Assembly (NCBI GenBank): GCA_030524745.1
Contig: JAUNGC010000010.1
Location: forward strand, 1-64,000
Length of the DNA stretch: 64,000 bases
Reading direction: 5' to 3'
DNA from: Eubacteriales bacterium
GTDB lineage: Bacteria > Bacillota > Clostridia > Lachnospirales > Lachnospiraceae
The notes under the pieces were generated by a model. It worked only from the letters and a program-made list of their open reading frames with translations, did no database searches and was not told the DNA's origin. A program made the translations under genes and the position numbers. How positions within the stretch are numbered: the first letter of the stretch is position 1; each line of letters begins with the position of its first letter. Positions 34,784 through 46,062 of this stretch are shown here, piece by piece.

Positions 34784-35723
34784 ACGTGAATGTAAGGCCG
34801 GAGCGCTGACCGCAAAAGCGGGAGAAAAGGTGTCCGGTTATCTGGAAGCTGCAGAAACAGAGGCGAAAGTGCCGGTTACGCTGATTTGCGGCGCAAAAGA
34901 AGGAAAAACGGTGGTGATCTGTTCGGGAACCCACGGCGCGGAGTTTTTGGGCGTGGAAACGGCAATTCGTCTGGCGGAGGAGCTTACGCCGGAAATGGTC
35001 AACGGCAATCTGATTTTTACCCATCCATCCAATGTACCTCAGTTTATGGAAAAAACTGCTTATGTGGGACCGGATGACGGCAAAAATTTAAACCGCGTGT
35101 TCCCGGGGAAAGCGAAAGGAACGGTCTCAGAGAGGATCGCTTATCTGATCAGTTCCCAATTGCTGTCTCAGGCGGATTTTTTCATGGATCTGCACAGCGG
35201 GGACATTCATGAGACGCTGACGCCCTATGTGATTTATTCCAGTCTGGGAACTCCGGAATCCAACCGCATTTCCAGAGAAGCGGCGGCTCTGATGGGAGCG
35301 GGCTTTCATGTGCCTTCCGCAGGAGCGACAAGCGCAATGGGATATTGTGCCATGCAGGGTATTCCCGGCATTCTTCCGGAAATAGGGGAAGGCGCGAGAT
35401 GGACCGAAGAAGAGGCGGCGTTTTATAAAAAGGGCGTCGTTAACGTGCTGAAATATCTGGGCGTGCTGGAAGGTGAAACGCAGGACCTGGGAGCAAGCAA
35501 ATGGGTTCCTTCCAATGAAGTTCTGTTTGCCTCTGCGGACGGACTCTGGTATCCGAATGTCCGGCCCGGGCAGGCTGTAGCAAAAGGAGAATGCGTCGGG
35601 GTGCTCAGGGACTTTTTCGGAAAGGAACTGGAAAACTATGTCTCGCCGAAGGACGGTAATGTGCTCTTTATGGCATCCTCGCTGTCTCTGCTTCACAATG
35701 ACCCTGTGATCGGAATCGGGTGA
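34776..35723 (+). CDS. Succinylglutamate desuccinylase/aspartoacylase-like zinc amidohydrolase
   Basis: About 315 residues from ATG 34776 (GGAGG about nine bases upstream, overlap with the previous gene by 8 nt). The zinc-binding start CSGTHGAEFLGVETA (HxxE), FTHPSNVPQF, GKNLNRVFPGK and FMDLHSGD are blocks of the AstE/AspA M14-like family, which removes an acyl group from the amino nitrogen of amino acids. The C-terminus ends in a small beta-rich domain common to these proteins. In this operon it suggests that the imported compound, or a product of it, is an N-acyl amino acid. Confidence 0.85.
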   Translation: MSERECKAGALTAKAGEKVSGYLEAAETEAKVPVTLICGAKEGKTVVICSGTHGAEFLGVETAIRLAEELTPEMVNGNLIFTHPSNVPQFMEKTAYVGPDDGKNLNRVFPGKAKGTVSERIAYLISSQLLSQADFFMDLHSGDIHETLTPYVIYSSLGTPESNRISREAAALMGAGFHVPSAGATSAMGYCAMQGIPGILPEIGEGARWTEEEAAFYKKGVVNVLKYLGVLEGETQDLGASKWVPSNEVLFASADGLWYPNVRPGQAVAKGECVGVLRDFFGKELENYVSPKDGNVLFMASSLSLLHNDPVIGIG

Positions 35724-35729
35724 ACTGCC

Positions 35730-36635
35730 ATGGTGAAAATTACGCGGGAACATGTGACATATGCCCTGAGCGCGCTGGATGAGCCGGCGGCAGTGGTGGA
35801 GCCGGGAGAATGTGTGGAATTTGAAACCTACGACTGTTATCAGGGAAAGCTTTTGAAGGAAGGATCCACTTTTGCGGACGTGGACCGCAGGTTCGGAAAT
35901 CCTGCCACAGGTCCGGTATATATTAAAGGCGCGCAGCCGGGAGACCTTTTGAAAATTGAAATAAAGAAGCTGGAACTTGGCCCGGTGGGGATTCTGGATA
36001 TCGGGCCGACCAGCGGAGCGCTGCGGGAATTTTTTGAGGAGCCTGTGATCCGGCGGCTCCCGGTGAAGGATGGATATCTGCTGTATAACGATTCCATCCG
36101 TGTTCCCATAAAACCGATGATCGGTGTGATTGGGACGGCTCCTTTGGGAGAGCCTGTCAGCACAAAAGCGCCCAAAGATCACGGCGGAAATATGGACTGT
36201 ACCCGGATTGAGGAAGGTGCCGTTTTGTATTTACCGGTATTTGTGGAGGGAGGCCTTTTATCCACCGGTGATTTCCATGCAATCATGGGAGAAGGAGAGG
36301 TCGCCAATTGCGGCGTTGAAATAGAAGGAAAAGCGACGCTCAAAATTGACGTGGTCAAAAATACGGGAATTACATATCCGGTGCTGGAAAACAGGGAACA
36401 ATGGATGACGATCGCTTACGGAGAAGATCTGGATGAAGCTTCGGAAAAAGCCGTGAAGCAGATGTTCGCCTTTTTATGTGGACAGAAGAAGCTTTCCAAA
36501 GTGGATGCCGGCATGCTGATCGATATGGCCGGAGACCTGATCGTGTGTCAGATCGTGAATCCCTATAAGACCGTGCGTCTGGAAGTTCCCAAGTGGCTGA
36601 TTGCCAGGATCAAAGAGGAAAATGAAAGTAAATGA
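35730..36635 (+). CDS. Acetamidase/formamidase family protein
   Basis: 301 residues, only 6 nt after the previous gene. GDLLKIEIKKLELG, MIGVIGTAPLGEPVSTKAPKDHGGNMDCT, YLPVFVEGGLLSTGDFHAIMGEGEV and CGVEIEGKATLKIDV are the FmdA/AmdA family blocks. Members hydrolyse short amides, releasing ammonia and a carboxylate. It adds another amide-cutting step to the pathway. Confidence 0.9.
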   Translation: MVKITREHVTYALSALDEPAAVVEPGECVEFETYDCYQGKLLKEGSTFADVDRRFGNPATGPVYIKGAQPGDLLKIEIKKLELGPVGILDIGPTSGALREFFEEPVIRRLPVKDGYLLYNDSIRVPIKPMIGVIGTAPLGEPVSTKAPKDHGGNMDCTRIEEGAVLYLPVFVEGGLLSTGDFHAIMGEGEVANCGVEIEGKATLKIDVVKNTGITYPVLENREQWMTIAYGEDLDEASEKAVKQMFAFLCGQKKLSKVDAGMLIDMAGDLIVCQIVNPYKTVRLEVPKWLIARIKEENESK

Positions 36636-36648
36636 TGAGGTGACCGAT

Positions 36649-37863
36649 ATGAATGCAATCGCAGAAAAGTTTGCAAAGCTGGGTGTGGATCATGCGCCCG
36701 GCCAGGAAGTGAGACAGAAAGAAGAGGAACTTCCCCTCATCGGAAATCCGGTGGAAGGTTCCCTGGTGGATTTTTCCCATGGCGACGTGGATGCTTTTGC
36801 GCCGGTTCCCGGCGCGCTTAAGCTTTACGTGGATGGCGTAAATGCCGGAGGCTGTCAGGCCTATACGGAGTACCGGGGAAAAAAACGTATCCGGGAAGAA
36901 CTGGCGGTCAGTCTGGCGAACTTTACCAAGGCGCCCATTGATGCGGATTCGGAACTGATCCTGACCCCCGGCACGCAGGGCGCGCTGTTTCTGGCGATGG
37001 GGGCCGTTGTGGCTCCCGGAGATAAGGTGGCCATCGTGGAGCCGGACTATTTTGCCAATCGCAAGCTGGTGGAATTTTTTGAAGGCCGGATCGTCCCGAT
37101 ACGGATGGATTACATGGCTGAGATGGATAAAGCGGGACTGGATATGGGGCAGCTTGAAAAGGCATTTCAGGACGGCGTAAAGGTATTTGAATTTTCCAAT
37201 CCAAACAACCCTACCGGCGTGATTTACAGCGAAGAGGAAATCCGGGAAATTGCGGCCCTGGCTGAGAAATACGGCGTGACGGTGATTGTGGATGAACTTT
37301 ATTCCCGGCAGGTTTTTGATCATCGTACATACACCCATTTAAGGGCGCAGAATATTCTGGATCCGGACAGACTGCTCACGATTTTAGGACCATCCAAGAC
37401 GGAATCCTTAAGCGGCTACCGCCTGGGGACTGCCTTTGGGTCGGCTGCTCTGATTACAAGGATGGAAAAGCTGCAGGCGATCGTTTCCCTGCGGTGCGCT
37501 GGATATAATCAGAAGGTATTTGAGACGTGGTTTCATGAACCGGAAGGCTGGATGGAAGCGAGGGTTTTGGCTCATCAGAATATCCGGGATGATTTGATGA
37601 AGCTGTTTTGTGAGGCGGACGGGATTTCTGTCAGAATGCCGGAAGGAGGAAGCTATATTTTCCCCTGCGTTGAGGACCTGAAGCTGGATATCAGAGTATT
37701 TACGAAGGTACTCCGAAAACTTGCCAATGTGATTGTAACGCCCGGCACGGAATTCGGACCGCAGTATACGAACTGCTTTCGCCTGAATTTTTCTCAGGAT
37801 CCGGAGGCGGCCCATGCCGCTGTGGAGCGGACAATTGAAATCATAAAGAGGTATCGGGTATGA
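36649..37863 (+). CDS. Class I/II PLP-dependent aminotransferase
   Basis: About 404 residues from ATG 36649 (GAGGTGA six bases upstream). PLP landmarks are LTPGTQGALFLAMGAV, FSNPNNPTGVIYS, VIVDELYSRQVF, and the Schiff-base lysine at about residue 250 in LGPSKTESLSGYRLG. The C-terminal arginine region is NCFRLNFSQDP. It transfers the amino group from the released amino acid to a 2-oxoacid. Its stop overlaps the start of the dehydrogenase gene. Confidence 0.88.
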   Translation: MNAIAEKFAKLGVDHAPGQEVRQKEEELPLIGNPVEGSLVDFSHGDVDAFAPVPGALKLYVDGVNAGGCQAYTEYRGKKRIREELAVSLANFTKAPIDADSELILTPGTQGALFLAMGAVVAPGDKVAIVEPDYFANRKLVEFFEGRIVPIRMDYMAEMDKAGLDMGQLEKAFQDGVKVFEFSNPNNPTGVIYSEEEIREIAALAEKYGVTVIVDELYSRQVFDHRTYTHLRAQNILDPDRLLTILGPSKTESLSGYRLGTAFGSAALITRMEKLQAIVSLRCAGYNQKVFETWFHEPEGWMEARVLAHQNIRDDLMKLFCEADGISVRMPEGGSYIFPCVEDLKLDIRVFTKVLRKLANVIVTPGTEFGPQYTNCFRLNFSQDPEAAHAAVERTIEIIKRYRV

Positions 37864-38609
37864 AACGGATCGGTTTTCTTGGCTGTGGAAAAATCGGCGG
37901 CTTTATGCTGCAGGAAATTTTAAAAGACGGGGAAGCGCAGGCTGCTTTTATACAGGATCCCTTTTATCGGGGAGACGGGTCGGTGCCGGTGACGGGCAGC
38001 GCGGACGAGACTCTTTTAGAAACGGCGGATCTGGTCATCGAGAGCGCGACAGCGGGAGTTCTAAAGGAGAACCTGGACGTCATTTTAAAGCACTGCGATC
38101 TGATGGTGTTTTCCGTCACGGCTTTTTCTGACCGGGATTTTTATGAGCATGCTACAGAGTTGGCGGAATGTTATCAACGAAGAATTTACCTGCCCCATGG
38201 AGCGATACTGGGGGTGGATGGGATTGCGGACGGCAGGGAACTGATTCGTTCCGTTACGATTGAAACGGTGAAAAACCCCGCCAGCCTGGGACGTTTTGAC
38301 CGGGAACGCACGGTGGTATATGAAGGAAGCTGCCGGGGGGCCTGCGCCGCCTATCCCAGAAATGTGAATGTGCATGCGACGGTCGCTTTGGCCGGGATCG
38401 GATTTGACAAAACGGTATCGCGGATTGTATCAGATCCGGCGGTTTCCACGAACACGCATTTTATCCATATAGAAGGAGAAGGAATCCGGTTCGATCTGGA
38501 TATCAGCAGTTTTGCAGACGGGGGCGTCACGGGGAAATATACGCCTTATTCCGCGGTGGGAAGCCTGCGGCGCATTTTGGGTGAAAGGCGCGGATTTCAT
38601 TTTGTATAA
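37860..38609 (+). CDS. L-aspartate dehydrogenase-like protein (NadX/DUF108)
   Basis: 249 residues, overlapping the aminotransferase gene by four bases. The NAD(P)-binding start is RIGFLGCGKIGGFML. YLPHGAILGVDGI, TIETVKNPASLG, the YPRNVNVHATVALAGIGFDKT block and DPAVSTNTHFIHIEGEG match the aspartate dehydrogenase family, which oxidatively deaminates aspartate or makes iminoaspartate. In a catabolic operon it could release ammonia from aspartate or a related acidic amino acid. It is the last gene before a strong terminator. Confidence 0.82.
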   Translation: MKRIGFLGCGKIGGFMLQEILKDGEAQAAFIQDPFYRGDGSVPVTGSADETLLETADLVIESATAGVLKENLDVILKHCDLMVFSVTAFSDRDFYEHATELAECYQRRIYLPHGAILGVDGIADGRELIRSVTIETVKNPASLGRFDRERTVVYEGSCRGACAAYPRNVNVHATVALAGIGFDKTVSRIVSDPAVSTNTHFIHIEGEGIRFDLDISSFADGGVTGKYTPYSAVGSLRRILGERRGFHFV

Positions 38610-38644
38610 ATACGGCAGAAGCTTTAGCATGCGCAGATGCAGAA

Positions 38645-38667
38645 GCAGACTGCTAAAATAGTCTGCA
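38645..38667 (+). repeat. Hairpin before the operon terminator
   Basis: GCAGACT and AGTCTGC form a 7-bp stem around a 9-nt A+T-rich loop. It lies between the last stop codon of the catabolic operon and its terminator and may protect the 3' end. Confidence 0.5.
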
Positions 38668-38670
38668 CAT

Positions 38671-38717
38671 AAAAGGAACGGCTGCATGTCTTTATGACAT
38701 ATGCAGCCGTTCCTTTT
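38671..38717 (+). terminator. Strong terminator of the catabolic operon
   Basis: A perfect 17-bp stem (38671-38687 with 38701-38717) begins with AAAAGG and ends with CCTTTT. The symmetrical A and T ends make it usable in both directions. In the rest of the 306-nt gap 38610-38915 I see only the promoter at 38805. Confidence 0.85.
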
Positions 38718-38804
38718 CGGCATCCTTTCACAGGTTTCCCGTCAGGCGGTTTTTGGCCGTTGCATTCAGGATTTGGGGCATGCCGGAAGACGGGAAAGAA
38801 GCCG

Positions 38805-38833
38805 TTGAAAAATGCAGCAGATGTGTATAAAAT
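38805..38833 (+). promoter_or_regulatory. Promoter of MATE gene
   Basis: TTGAAA (38805-38810) and TAAAAT (38828-38833) at 17-nt spacing, about 80 nt before the start codon. Confidence 0.55.
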
Positions 38834-38915
38834 GAGAACAGGGATAATCGGCAGTGAGAACGTGATAGATGGTTCGGCTGCCGGAAATTATGCGGGAGAG
38901 GCATAGGATAAAGGG

Positions 38916-40259
38916 ATGAACGACGACAGGCAGATCTTGAAAAATACGTTGACAATGGCATGGCCTGCCATTCTGGAATCTTTTTTCACCGCGTTTGCGG
39001 GATTGGTGGATTCCTTTATGGTGAGCACGATGGGGGCTTATTCTGTGGCGGCGGTGGGACTGACCACGCAGCCCAAATTTATCGGACTTTCTCTGTTTTT
39101 TGCGACAAACGTTGCGGTTTCGGCTCTGGTCGCCAGGAGAAAGGGAGAGGGACGGCAGGAGGATGCAAACACGCTGGCGCTCACCAGCGTATGCTTTGTG
39201 GCGGTCATGGCTGTGATTATTAGCATTCTGATGGTAGCCCTTGCGGATCCGATTATCCGCTTCTGCGGTTCCACGCCGGAAACGCATAACAGCGCGGTCG
39301 CTTATTTCAGGATCATCATGGGCGGCATGATTTTTAACTGCCTGCAGATGGTGATAAACTCCGCCCAGCGCGGAGCGGGCAATACAAAAATTACGATGCG
39401 CACAAATGTCACGTCCAATATCATCAACATCATATTCAACTATTTGCTGATCGGCGGGCATTGCGGATTTCCTGCGCTGGGAATCCATGGAGCGGCTCTT
39501 GCGACGGTGCTGGGTACCGTAGTCGCATGCGGTATGAGCATTGCTTCCGTTTGTAAGAAGGATAACTTTATCAGCATTCCGCTGATTCTTCAGAAAAAAA
39601 TCCGCCCCGGCATGGCGGCGCTGCAGCGCCTGATCGGGCTTGGTTACAGCGTCTTTTTTGAACAGATTCTGATGCGCGTGGGATTTATGATGACTTCTCT
39701 GATGGCGGCTCACCAGGGCAACGACGCGATGGCGGCCCATCAGGTCGCAATGAACATTATGGGATTGTCCTTTTCCTTCGGGGACGGCCTGCAGGCGGCA
39801 GCGGTGGCTCTGATCGGCAGAAGCCTTGGGGAAAACAACGCGGACCTGGCAAAGAAATACGGGAGCACCTGCAGAAAAGTAGGCATGTCCATTTCTGCGG
39901 TGCTGGCAGTCGTCTATTTCTTCGGCGCCCGTCCGCTGTATGGTCTGTTTTTTAAAGAACCGGAAATTGTCGGCATCGGCGTGAGCATTATGCGGGTGAT
40001 TATTTTTATTGTGATTCTGCAGATTTCGCAGGTGATCTATATGGGCTGTCTGCGCGGGGCGGGGGATACGCTGTATACGGCTATCGCCTCCACGCTGAGC
40101 GTTACGGTGATCCGGACGGTGGTTTCGTATCTGGGCTGCTATGTTCTTGGCTGGGGAATTATCGGCATCTGGATGGGCGTAGTCGCAGATCAGCTTTCCC
40201 GCTTTATTTTTGCATCGATCCGGTTCCGGATGGGAAAATGGACGCAGATTAAAATATAA
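38916..40259 (+). CDS. MATE-family multidrug/metabolite efflux transporter
   Basis: 447 residues with 12 predicted membrane helices in two related halves. The N-terminal half shows LTMAWPAILESFFTAFAGLVDSFMV and GLTTQPKFIGLSLFFATNVAVSALVAR, and the second half repeats the pattern (GLGYSVFFEQILMRVGFMMTSLMAAHQG and AMAAHQVAMNIMGLSFSFGDGLQAAAVALIG). MATE proteins expel drugs or metabolites using Na+ or H+. It has its own promoter and terminator, so it is not part of the catabolic operon. Confidence 0.9.
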   Translation: MNDDRQILKNTLTMAWPAILESFFTAFAGLVDSFMVSTMGAYSVAAVGLTTQPKFIGLSLFFATNVAVSALVARRKGEGRQEDANTLALTSVCFVAVMAVIISILMVALADPIIRFCGSTPETHNSAVAYFRIIMGGMIFNCLQMVINSAQRGAGNTKITMRTNVTSNIINIIFNYLLIGGHCGFPALGIHGAALATVLGTVVACGMSIASVCKKDNFISIPLILQKKIRPGMAALQRLIGLGYSVFFEQILMRVGFMMTSLMAAHQGNDAMAAHQVAMNIMGLSFSFGDGLQAAAVALIGRSLGENNADLAKKYGSTCRKVGMSISAVLAVVYFFGARPLYGLFFKEPEIVGIGVSIMRVIIFIVILQISQVIYMGCLRGAGDTLYTAIASTLSVTVIRTVVSYLGCYVLGWGIIGIWMGVVADQLSRFIFASIRFRMGKWTQIKI

Positions 40260-40275
40260 AAACGGGAATCGGCGA

Positions 40276-40319
40276 AGGCTGGGCGCTCAGCCTGAACTGT
40301 GATATTTATCAGTTTTTTT
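40276..40319 (+). terminator. Terminator after MATE gene
   Basis: An AGGCTG/CAGCCT hairpin is followed by AACTG..GATA/TATCAGTT (40295-40312, small bulge), and the latter runs directly into seven T. Confidence 0.65.
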
Positions 40320-40333
40320 CGTTGTCTTCAACC

Positions 40334-40358
40334 GGCGTGCGGTCCCGCACGCCTTATT
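40334..40358 (+). terminator. Second hairpin, terminator-like
   Basis: A perfect 8-bp stem GGCGTGCG/CGCACGCC around GTCC, followed by TTATTTGT. It sits just after the MATE terminator and before the TATAAT at 40422-40427 that may serve the next gene. Confidence 0.5.
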
Positions 40359-40546
40359 TGTCTGTTCTGCAAATCGGGCAAATGTCTGCCGGCAGCAGAC
40401 CTGTGAGGGGGAGAGTTTTTGTATAATAAACCTATATGTGAGCGGGATTGGCTCTGTATCATGCCTGCCGGCGCAAAGTCGCAGGCTGATTTGTTTTTGT
40501 ATTCATTGCGGATGGCGGTTTGAATAATAGTCGAGGGGGTAAAATT

Positions 40547-42064
40547 ATGTTTTGTCATAATTGCGGAAGTCAGTTACAGGATGACGCGGTTTTTTGCTAT
40601 AAGTGCGGCACTAAAGTGATAAGTGAGAAGGATGTGAAAGAGAAAACGGAACCTTCTCCTGCGCCGGAGAGAAATGCCGGCCGGGAAAAAACGGTGCGGC
40701 AGGATACGGCGGCAGAGCCTGAACGGCAGAATGCGCCGCACATTCAAGGCGGTTCATCAGACAAAAAGAAAATCGGGAAGCTGCCTTTTATTCTGGGAGC
40801 GGCAGCTTTGGTTGTGATTGCGGCAATCGTCATCGCGTTGAACTGGGGCGATAAAATCGATTATGTATCCACGGTGGGTACACATACACCTTTTGCAGGC
40901 AGTCAGGGGATCCCTTATACATATGAAGAAGTATTGAATCAATACATGGACGCTCCTGAATGGACGGTACGAGCGGATGGCGATGTACATTATGTCGATG
41001 TCAGTGGGAGGATCAAAGGGAAAGACAATGAACTCAGTATAACATTCGAAGTATCTCCGGATCCGGACAATCCTGACGGCGCTCTCATCAATTCTGATTT
41101 GGTAATGGTGGATGATGTGAAATCCTCCACAAACGATGAAGCTGTCAATTTTTTGTATAAGTTGTTTTGGGCATATGATGAAGGCTACAGCGATTTATCG
41201 TGGTTGGATATAGAGTCCGCAGAGACGGGCGGGAAATCGGACCTCACAGGCATTATGAAAGCTTTTTATGCGGAATATGAAGAAGCTGCGAAGCCCATTA
41301 TACTTGAATGGTTTGACAGACGTCCGCTTATGCAGAATGTAGTTGTTCAATTTATGAATCAGTCTGTTGAATTCGAAGACGGGAGCGGGGAATATCTCAT
41401 GTATGAAATGGATATGTCCTGGGGAAGGTACGGCATTTTCTATGTCAATCCTGACAGCGGCGATATGATTATGGATTCCTGCTTTGATAATTACGGCAAC
41501 TGGTCGTCCGTTCAGGTGACAATGGATCAATGGTATCTGGAATATTATTGGGAATGGACGGAAAATACCGGATATTATTCAGAGATTTATGAGGATTTAT
41601 TCGTTTTGTACGATGGAATGGGATATGAAATACTCGAATATGATGCATTCTATGACTCTTATGTCATATGTAATTGCGACCTTTATTGCTCTGTTGTATA
41701 CGCGGAAGGCGCAATAGCGCCGGAAGCCGATATCGATATGCAGGATTTTGCCGGCCAGTTTGGCTATGATGGGTCATTTGAAGCAGATGGTTACTTTGAA
41801 AATTTCTATTATTACCTGGAAATTGAAGGGGATAACTCGGTATTGTCAGTGACCGAGATGTGGCGCGGCAATTATTTAATTAATTATGCATATGTAACCG
41901 CGGACAATCTGGTGGGGAATACGCTTATATTTTCAGGATATTCCGAAAGCAGTGAAGTCCCGGAAAAGCACTTTTTAACATATATTCCCGCCGCTGAGTC
42001 GCCATTGGGAAAAGATACGATCTATCTGGATGGTGAGTATGAGATGCCCTTTGTGCGGGAATAG
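40547..42064 (+). CDS. Zinc-ribbon membrane protein with large acidic extracytoplasmic region
   Basis: About 505 residues from ATG 40547, with GAGGGGG upstream. The first residues form a zinc ribbon (FCHNCGSQLQDDAVFCYKCG, two CxxC pairs). A charged linker follows, then one membrane helix (residues 77-99, LPFILGAAALVVIAAIVIAL), then about 400 residues outside the membrane. This outer region is strikingly rich in Asp, Glu and Tyr and contains no enzyme motif I recognise. The cytoplasmic ribbon plus single-helix layout is common in uncharacterised Clostridia proteins. A role in envelope sensing or assembly is possible but unsupported. Confidence 0.75.
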   Translation: MFCHNCGSQLQDDAVFCYKCGTKVISEKDVKEKTEPSPAPERNAGREKTVRQDTAAEPERQNAPHIQGGSSDKKKIGKLPFILGAAALVVIAAIVIALNWGDKIDYVSTVGTHTPFAGSQGIPYTYEEVLNQYMDAPEWTVRADGDVHYVDVSGRIKGKDNELSITFEVSPDPDNPDGALINSDLVMVDDVKSSTNDEAVNFLYKLFWAYDEGYSDLSWLDIESAETGGKSDLTGIMKAFYAEYEEAAKPIILEWFDRRPLMQNVVVQFMNQSVEFEDGSGEYLMYEMDMSWGRYGIFYVNPDSGDMIMDSCFDNYGNWSSVQVTMDQWYLEYYWEWTENTGYYSEIYEDLFVLYDGMGYEILEYDAFYDSYVICNCDLYCSVVYAEGAIAPEADIDMQDFAGQFGYDGSFEADGYFENFYYYLEIEGDNSVLSVTEMWRGNYLINYAYVTADNLVGNTLIFSGYSESSEVPEKHFLTYIPAAESPLGKDTIYLDGEYEMPFVRE

Positions 42065-42202
42065 GATATGAGAAAATAAAGCGGGGACGTTTGTAAGAAA
42101 AGCTGTTTGGTCTGTCCCACGGTTGGATCATAAAAGAGAACAGGAAAGTCATAGGGAAAGAAAGAGTGTTTTGAGATCCGGGAAAAATAATATAATATAA
42201 GG

Positions 42203-42246
42203 AGAGAGGAATATCCGGCGGTCAGGTTGGAAATTCCTCTTTTTTT
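42203..42246 (+). terminator. Terminator downstream of the zinc-ribbon gene
   Basis: AGAGGAAT (42205-42212) pairs with ATTCCTCT (42233-42240), with TCC/GGA inside after a mismatch, and six T follow. It lies about 140 nt after the stop codon. Confidence 0.7.
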
Positions 42247-42494
42247 GTGCCTCAGGAACTTTCTCCTGATTTCCTGAAGCATAAAAAAGCCTTCCGGGGT
42301 ATGCGCATGCGCGCGGAAAGGAAAATAAGGCCTATCCCGAAATAACCGGACAATGACACATGAAGAAACTGTACGATATTCTATACATAAAGGCGGTATG
42401 AAGCACAAAATCTGCTCCGTTGAATACCGTTATAGATATTGAAGAATACTTATCGCATATGGGATCAGAATGGTGCTGAATGATGATAGATAAA
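42247..42494. other. Intergenic stretch without recognisable gene
   Basis: Part of the 751-nt gap between the zinc-ribbon gene and the nuclease gene. Only short open frames occur (for instance 29 codons from ATG 42355) and none has a convincing ribosome site. A GC-rich self-complementary patch lies near 42300-42317. Base composition shifts to A+T-rich from about 42400 onward. Confidence 0.5.
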
Positions 42495-42506
42495 GAACAA
42501 ATGTTC
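42495..42506. promoter_or_regulatory. LexA (SOS) box
   Basis: GAACAAATGTTC is a perfect match to the Firmicute LexA operator core GAAC-N4-GTTC. It lies upstream of the nuclease-uvrB-uvrA block and next to a promoter candidate at 42517-42545. No other such box is visible directly ahead of uvrB. Confidence 0.7.
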
Positions 42507-42516
42507 TACAAAACTC

Positions 42517-42545
42517 TGTACAAATTTGAAATTGTATGATACAAT
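42517..42545 (+). promoter_or_regulatory. Promoter candidate beside the LexA box
   Basis: TGTACA (42517-42522) and TACAAT (42540-42545) with a 17-nt spacer. The LexA box ends 10 nt upstream of the -35, so LexA could block polymerase binding. A 270-nt leader would precede the nuclease gene; I see no other structure in it. Confidence 0.4.
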
Positions 42546-42815
42546 ACCGACAGATAAAGTGCTGCACAGGAGCATTGCAGAGATACCCGTTCGTGCTATT
42601 GTGTTCATATCAGTTTTACTACTATTACCTTTCAAAAAATAGCTTTTAGCGACTTTCCTGGATTACTATAAAATGTATGTAAGAGTTTATTTGGTAAAAT
42701 GTGCAACTTTAAGATGGTTTCACAAAATGGTTACATTATCCGATACCTTGAATTAATTTGATACTGAAGATAAGGTGGATTAACATATTGTGGCATATTA
42801 TGAGGAGGCAAGTGA

Positions 42816-43856
42816 TTGGAAATTAAAATAAATAAATCTGAGATATATTTATCTTCAACAAAAGACGAACAGGAATTTTATGATGATGTTCGCCATATTT
42901 TGCAAACAGCGAGAAATTCGGCATATAAAAGTGTTAATTCTATTATGTCCAGAACTTATTGGGAGATAGGCGAAAGAATTGTACAACAGGAGCAACGAGG
43001 AACCGGCAGAGCAAAATACGGTGATTATATTATACGTAACCTGTCAAAAGAACTTTCTGGAGAGTTTGGTACGGGATTTTCTATTGCTAATTTGAAAAAT
43101 TGTCGTCAGTTTTATCGTGCTTTTCCCAAAGATTCAATTGGCTACACGGCGTGTAGCCAATTGTCGTGGTCACATTTGAGAAGCATTATGCGTCTTGATT
43201 CAGAAGAAGAACGCAATTACTATATCCAAGAGGCAATTAAAGGAAGTTGGTCAGTAAAGTTGCTTGAACGTAATATAAAAAGCGGATTTTACAGAAGAAT
43301 GCTCTCTACACAGTTGGAAAATTCATCAGTGGAAAACTATGAATTTGTAAAAGATCCCTATGTACTTGAATTCATGGGATTGCCAGAGAATTATGAGTAT
43401 AAAGAGAGCGAACTTGAAAGAGCGATTCTCAGTCATATACAAAAATTCTTATTAGAGTTAGGGAGAGGCTTTTCGTTTGTGGCAAGGCAGATGAGAATCA
43501 GCACAGAGACTAGTGATTTCTTCTTAGATTTAGTTTTTTACAATTATATTTTGAAATGTTTCGTGATTATTGATTTGAAAACTGATAAATTGACACATCA
43601 GGATATTGGACAGATGGATATGTATGTTCGAATGTTTGATGATTTGAAACGGGCGCATGATGATAATCCAACAATTGGAATTATTCTTTGTACTGATAAA
43701 GATGAAACGATTGTAAAATATTCAGTGTTGAATGATAGTAGACAGATTTTTGCGTCCAAATATATGACAGTATTGCCTACAGAAGAAGAATTAGCGTATG
43801 AACTTGAGAAAAATCAAAGTATGCTTGTAGACAATATACGACAGACAAAAGAGTAA
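42816..43856 (+). CDS. DUF1016/YhcG-type PDDEXK nuclease-domain protein
   Basis: 346 residues starting at TTG 42816, with GGAGG eight bases upstream. The N-terminal half (SVNSIMSRTYWEIGERIVQQEQRG, YGDYIIRNLSKELSGEFG, QLSWSHLRSIMRLDSEEER) and the C-terminal nuclease core (ETSDFFLDLVFYNYILKCFVIIDLKT, with Asp and the DxK-type site, then HQDIGQMDMYVRMFD and GIILCTDKDE) are the DUF1016 pattern. Such proteins often travel with mobile or defence regions. The gene is clearly more A+T-rich than its neighbours in codon use, which suggests transfer. It sits between an SOS box and uvrB. Confidence 0.9.
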   Translation: MEIKINKSEIYLSSTKDEQEFYDDVRHILQTARNSAYKSVNSIMSRTYWEIGERIVQQEQRGTGRAKYGDYIIRNLSKELSGEFGTGFSIANLKNCRQFYRAFPKDSIGYTACSQLSWSHLRSIMRLDSEEERNYYIQEAIKGSWSVKLLERNIKSGFYRRMLSTQLENSSVENYEFVKDPYVLEFMGLPENYEYKESELERAILSHIQKFLLELGRGFSFVARQMRISTETSDFFLDLVFYNYILKCFVIIDLKTDKLTHQDIGQMDMYVRMFDDLKRAHDDNPTIGIILCTDKDETIVKYSVLNDSRQIFASKYMTVLPTEEELAYELEKNQSMLVDNIRQTKE

Positions 43857-43955
43857 AAAATGTTGTGGTATTTTATATAGTGCTATTTTAAACATTTTAC
43901 GGATTTCTGGCCTATACTCGAACTTTTCAGGTCACTTGGAGGTGAAAAGCACATT

Positions 43956-46013
<2,058 letters not shown>

Positions 46014-46062
46014 GAAAAAGGATAAAGAGAAGCGCCGTTTGCGCGGCAGAATGAGAGGAAAC

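Noticed and set aside
42355-42444. Small open frame of 29 codons in the gap before the nuclease gene
   Set aside because: No ribosome site, no domain and no supporting context.
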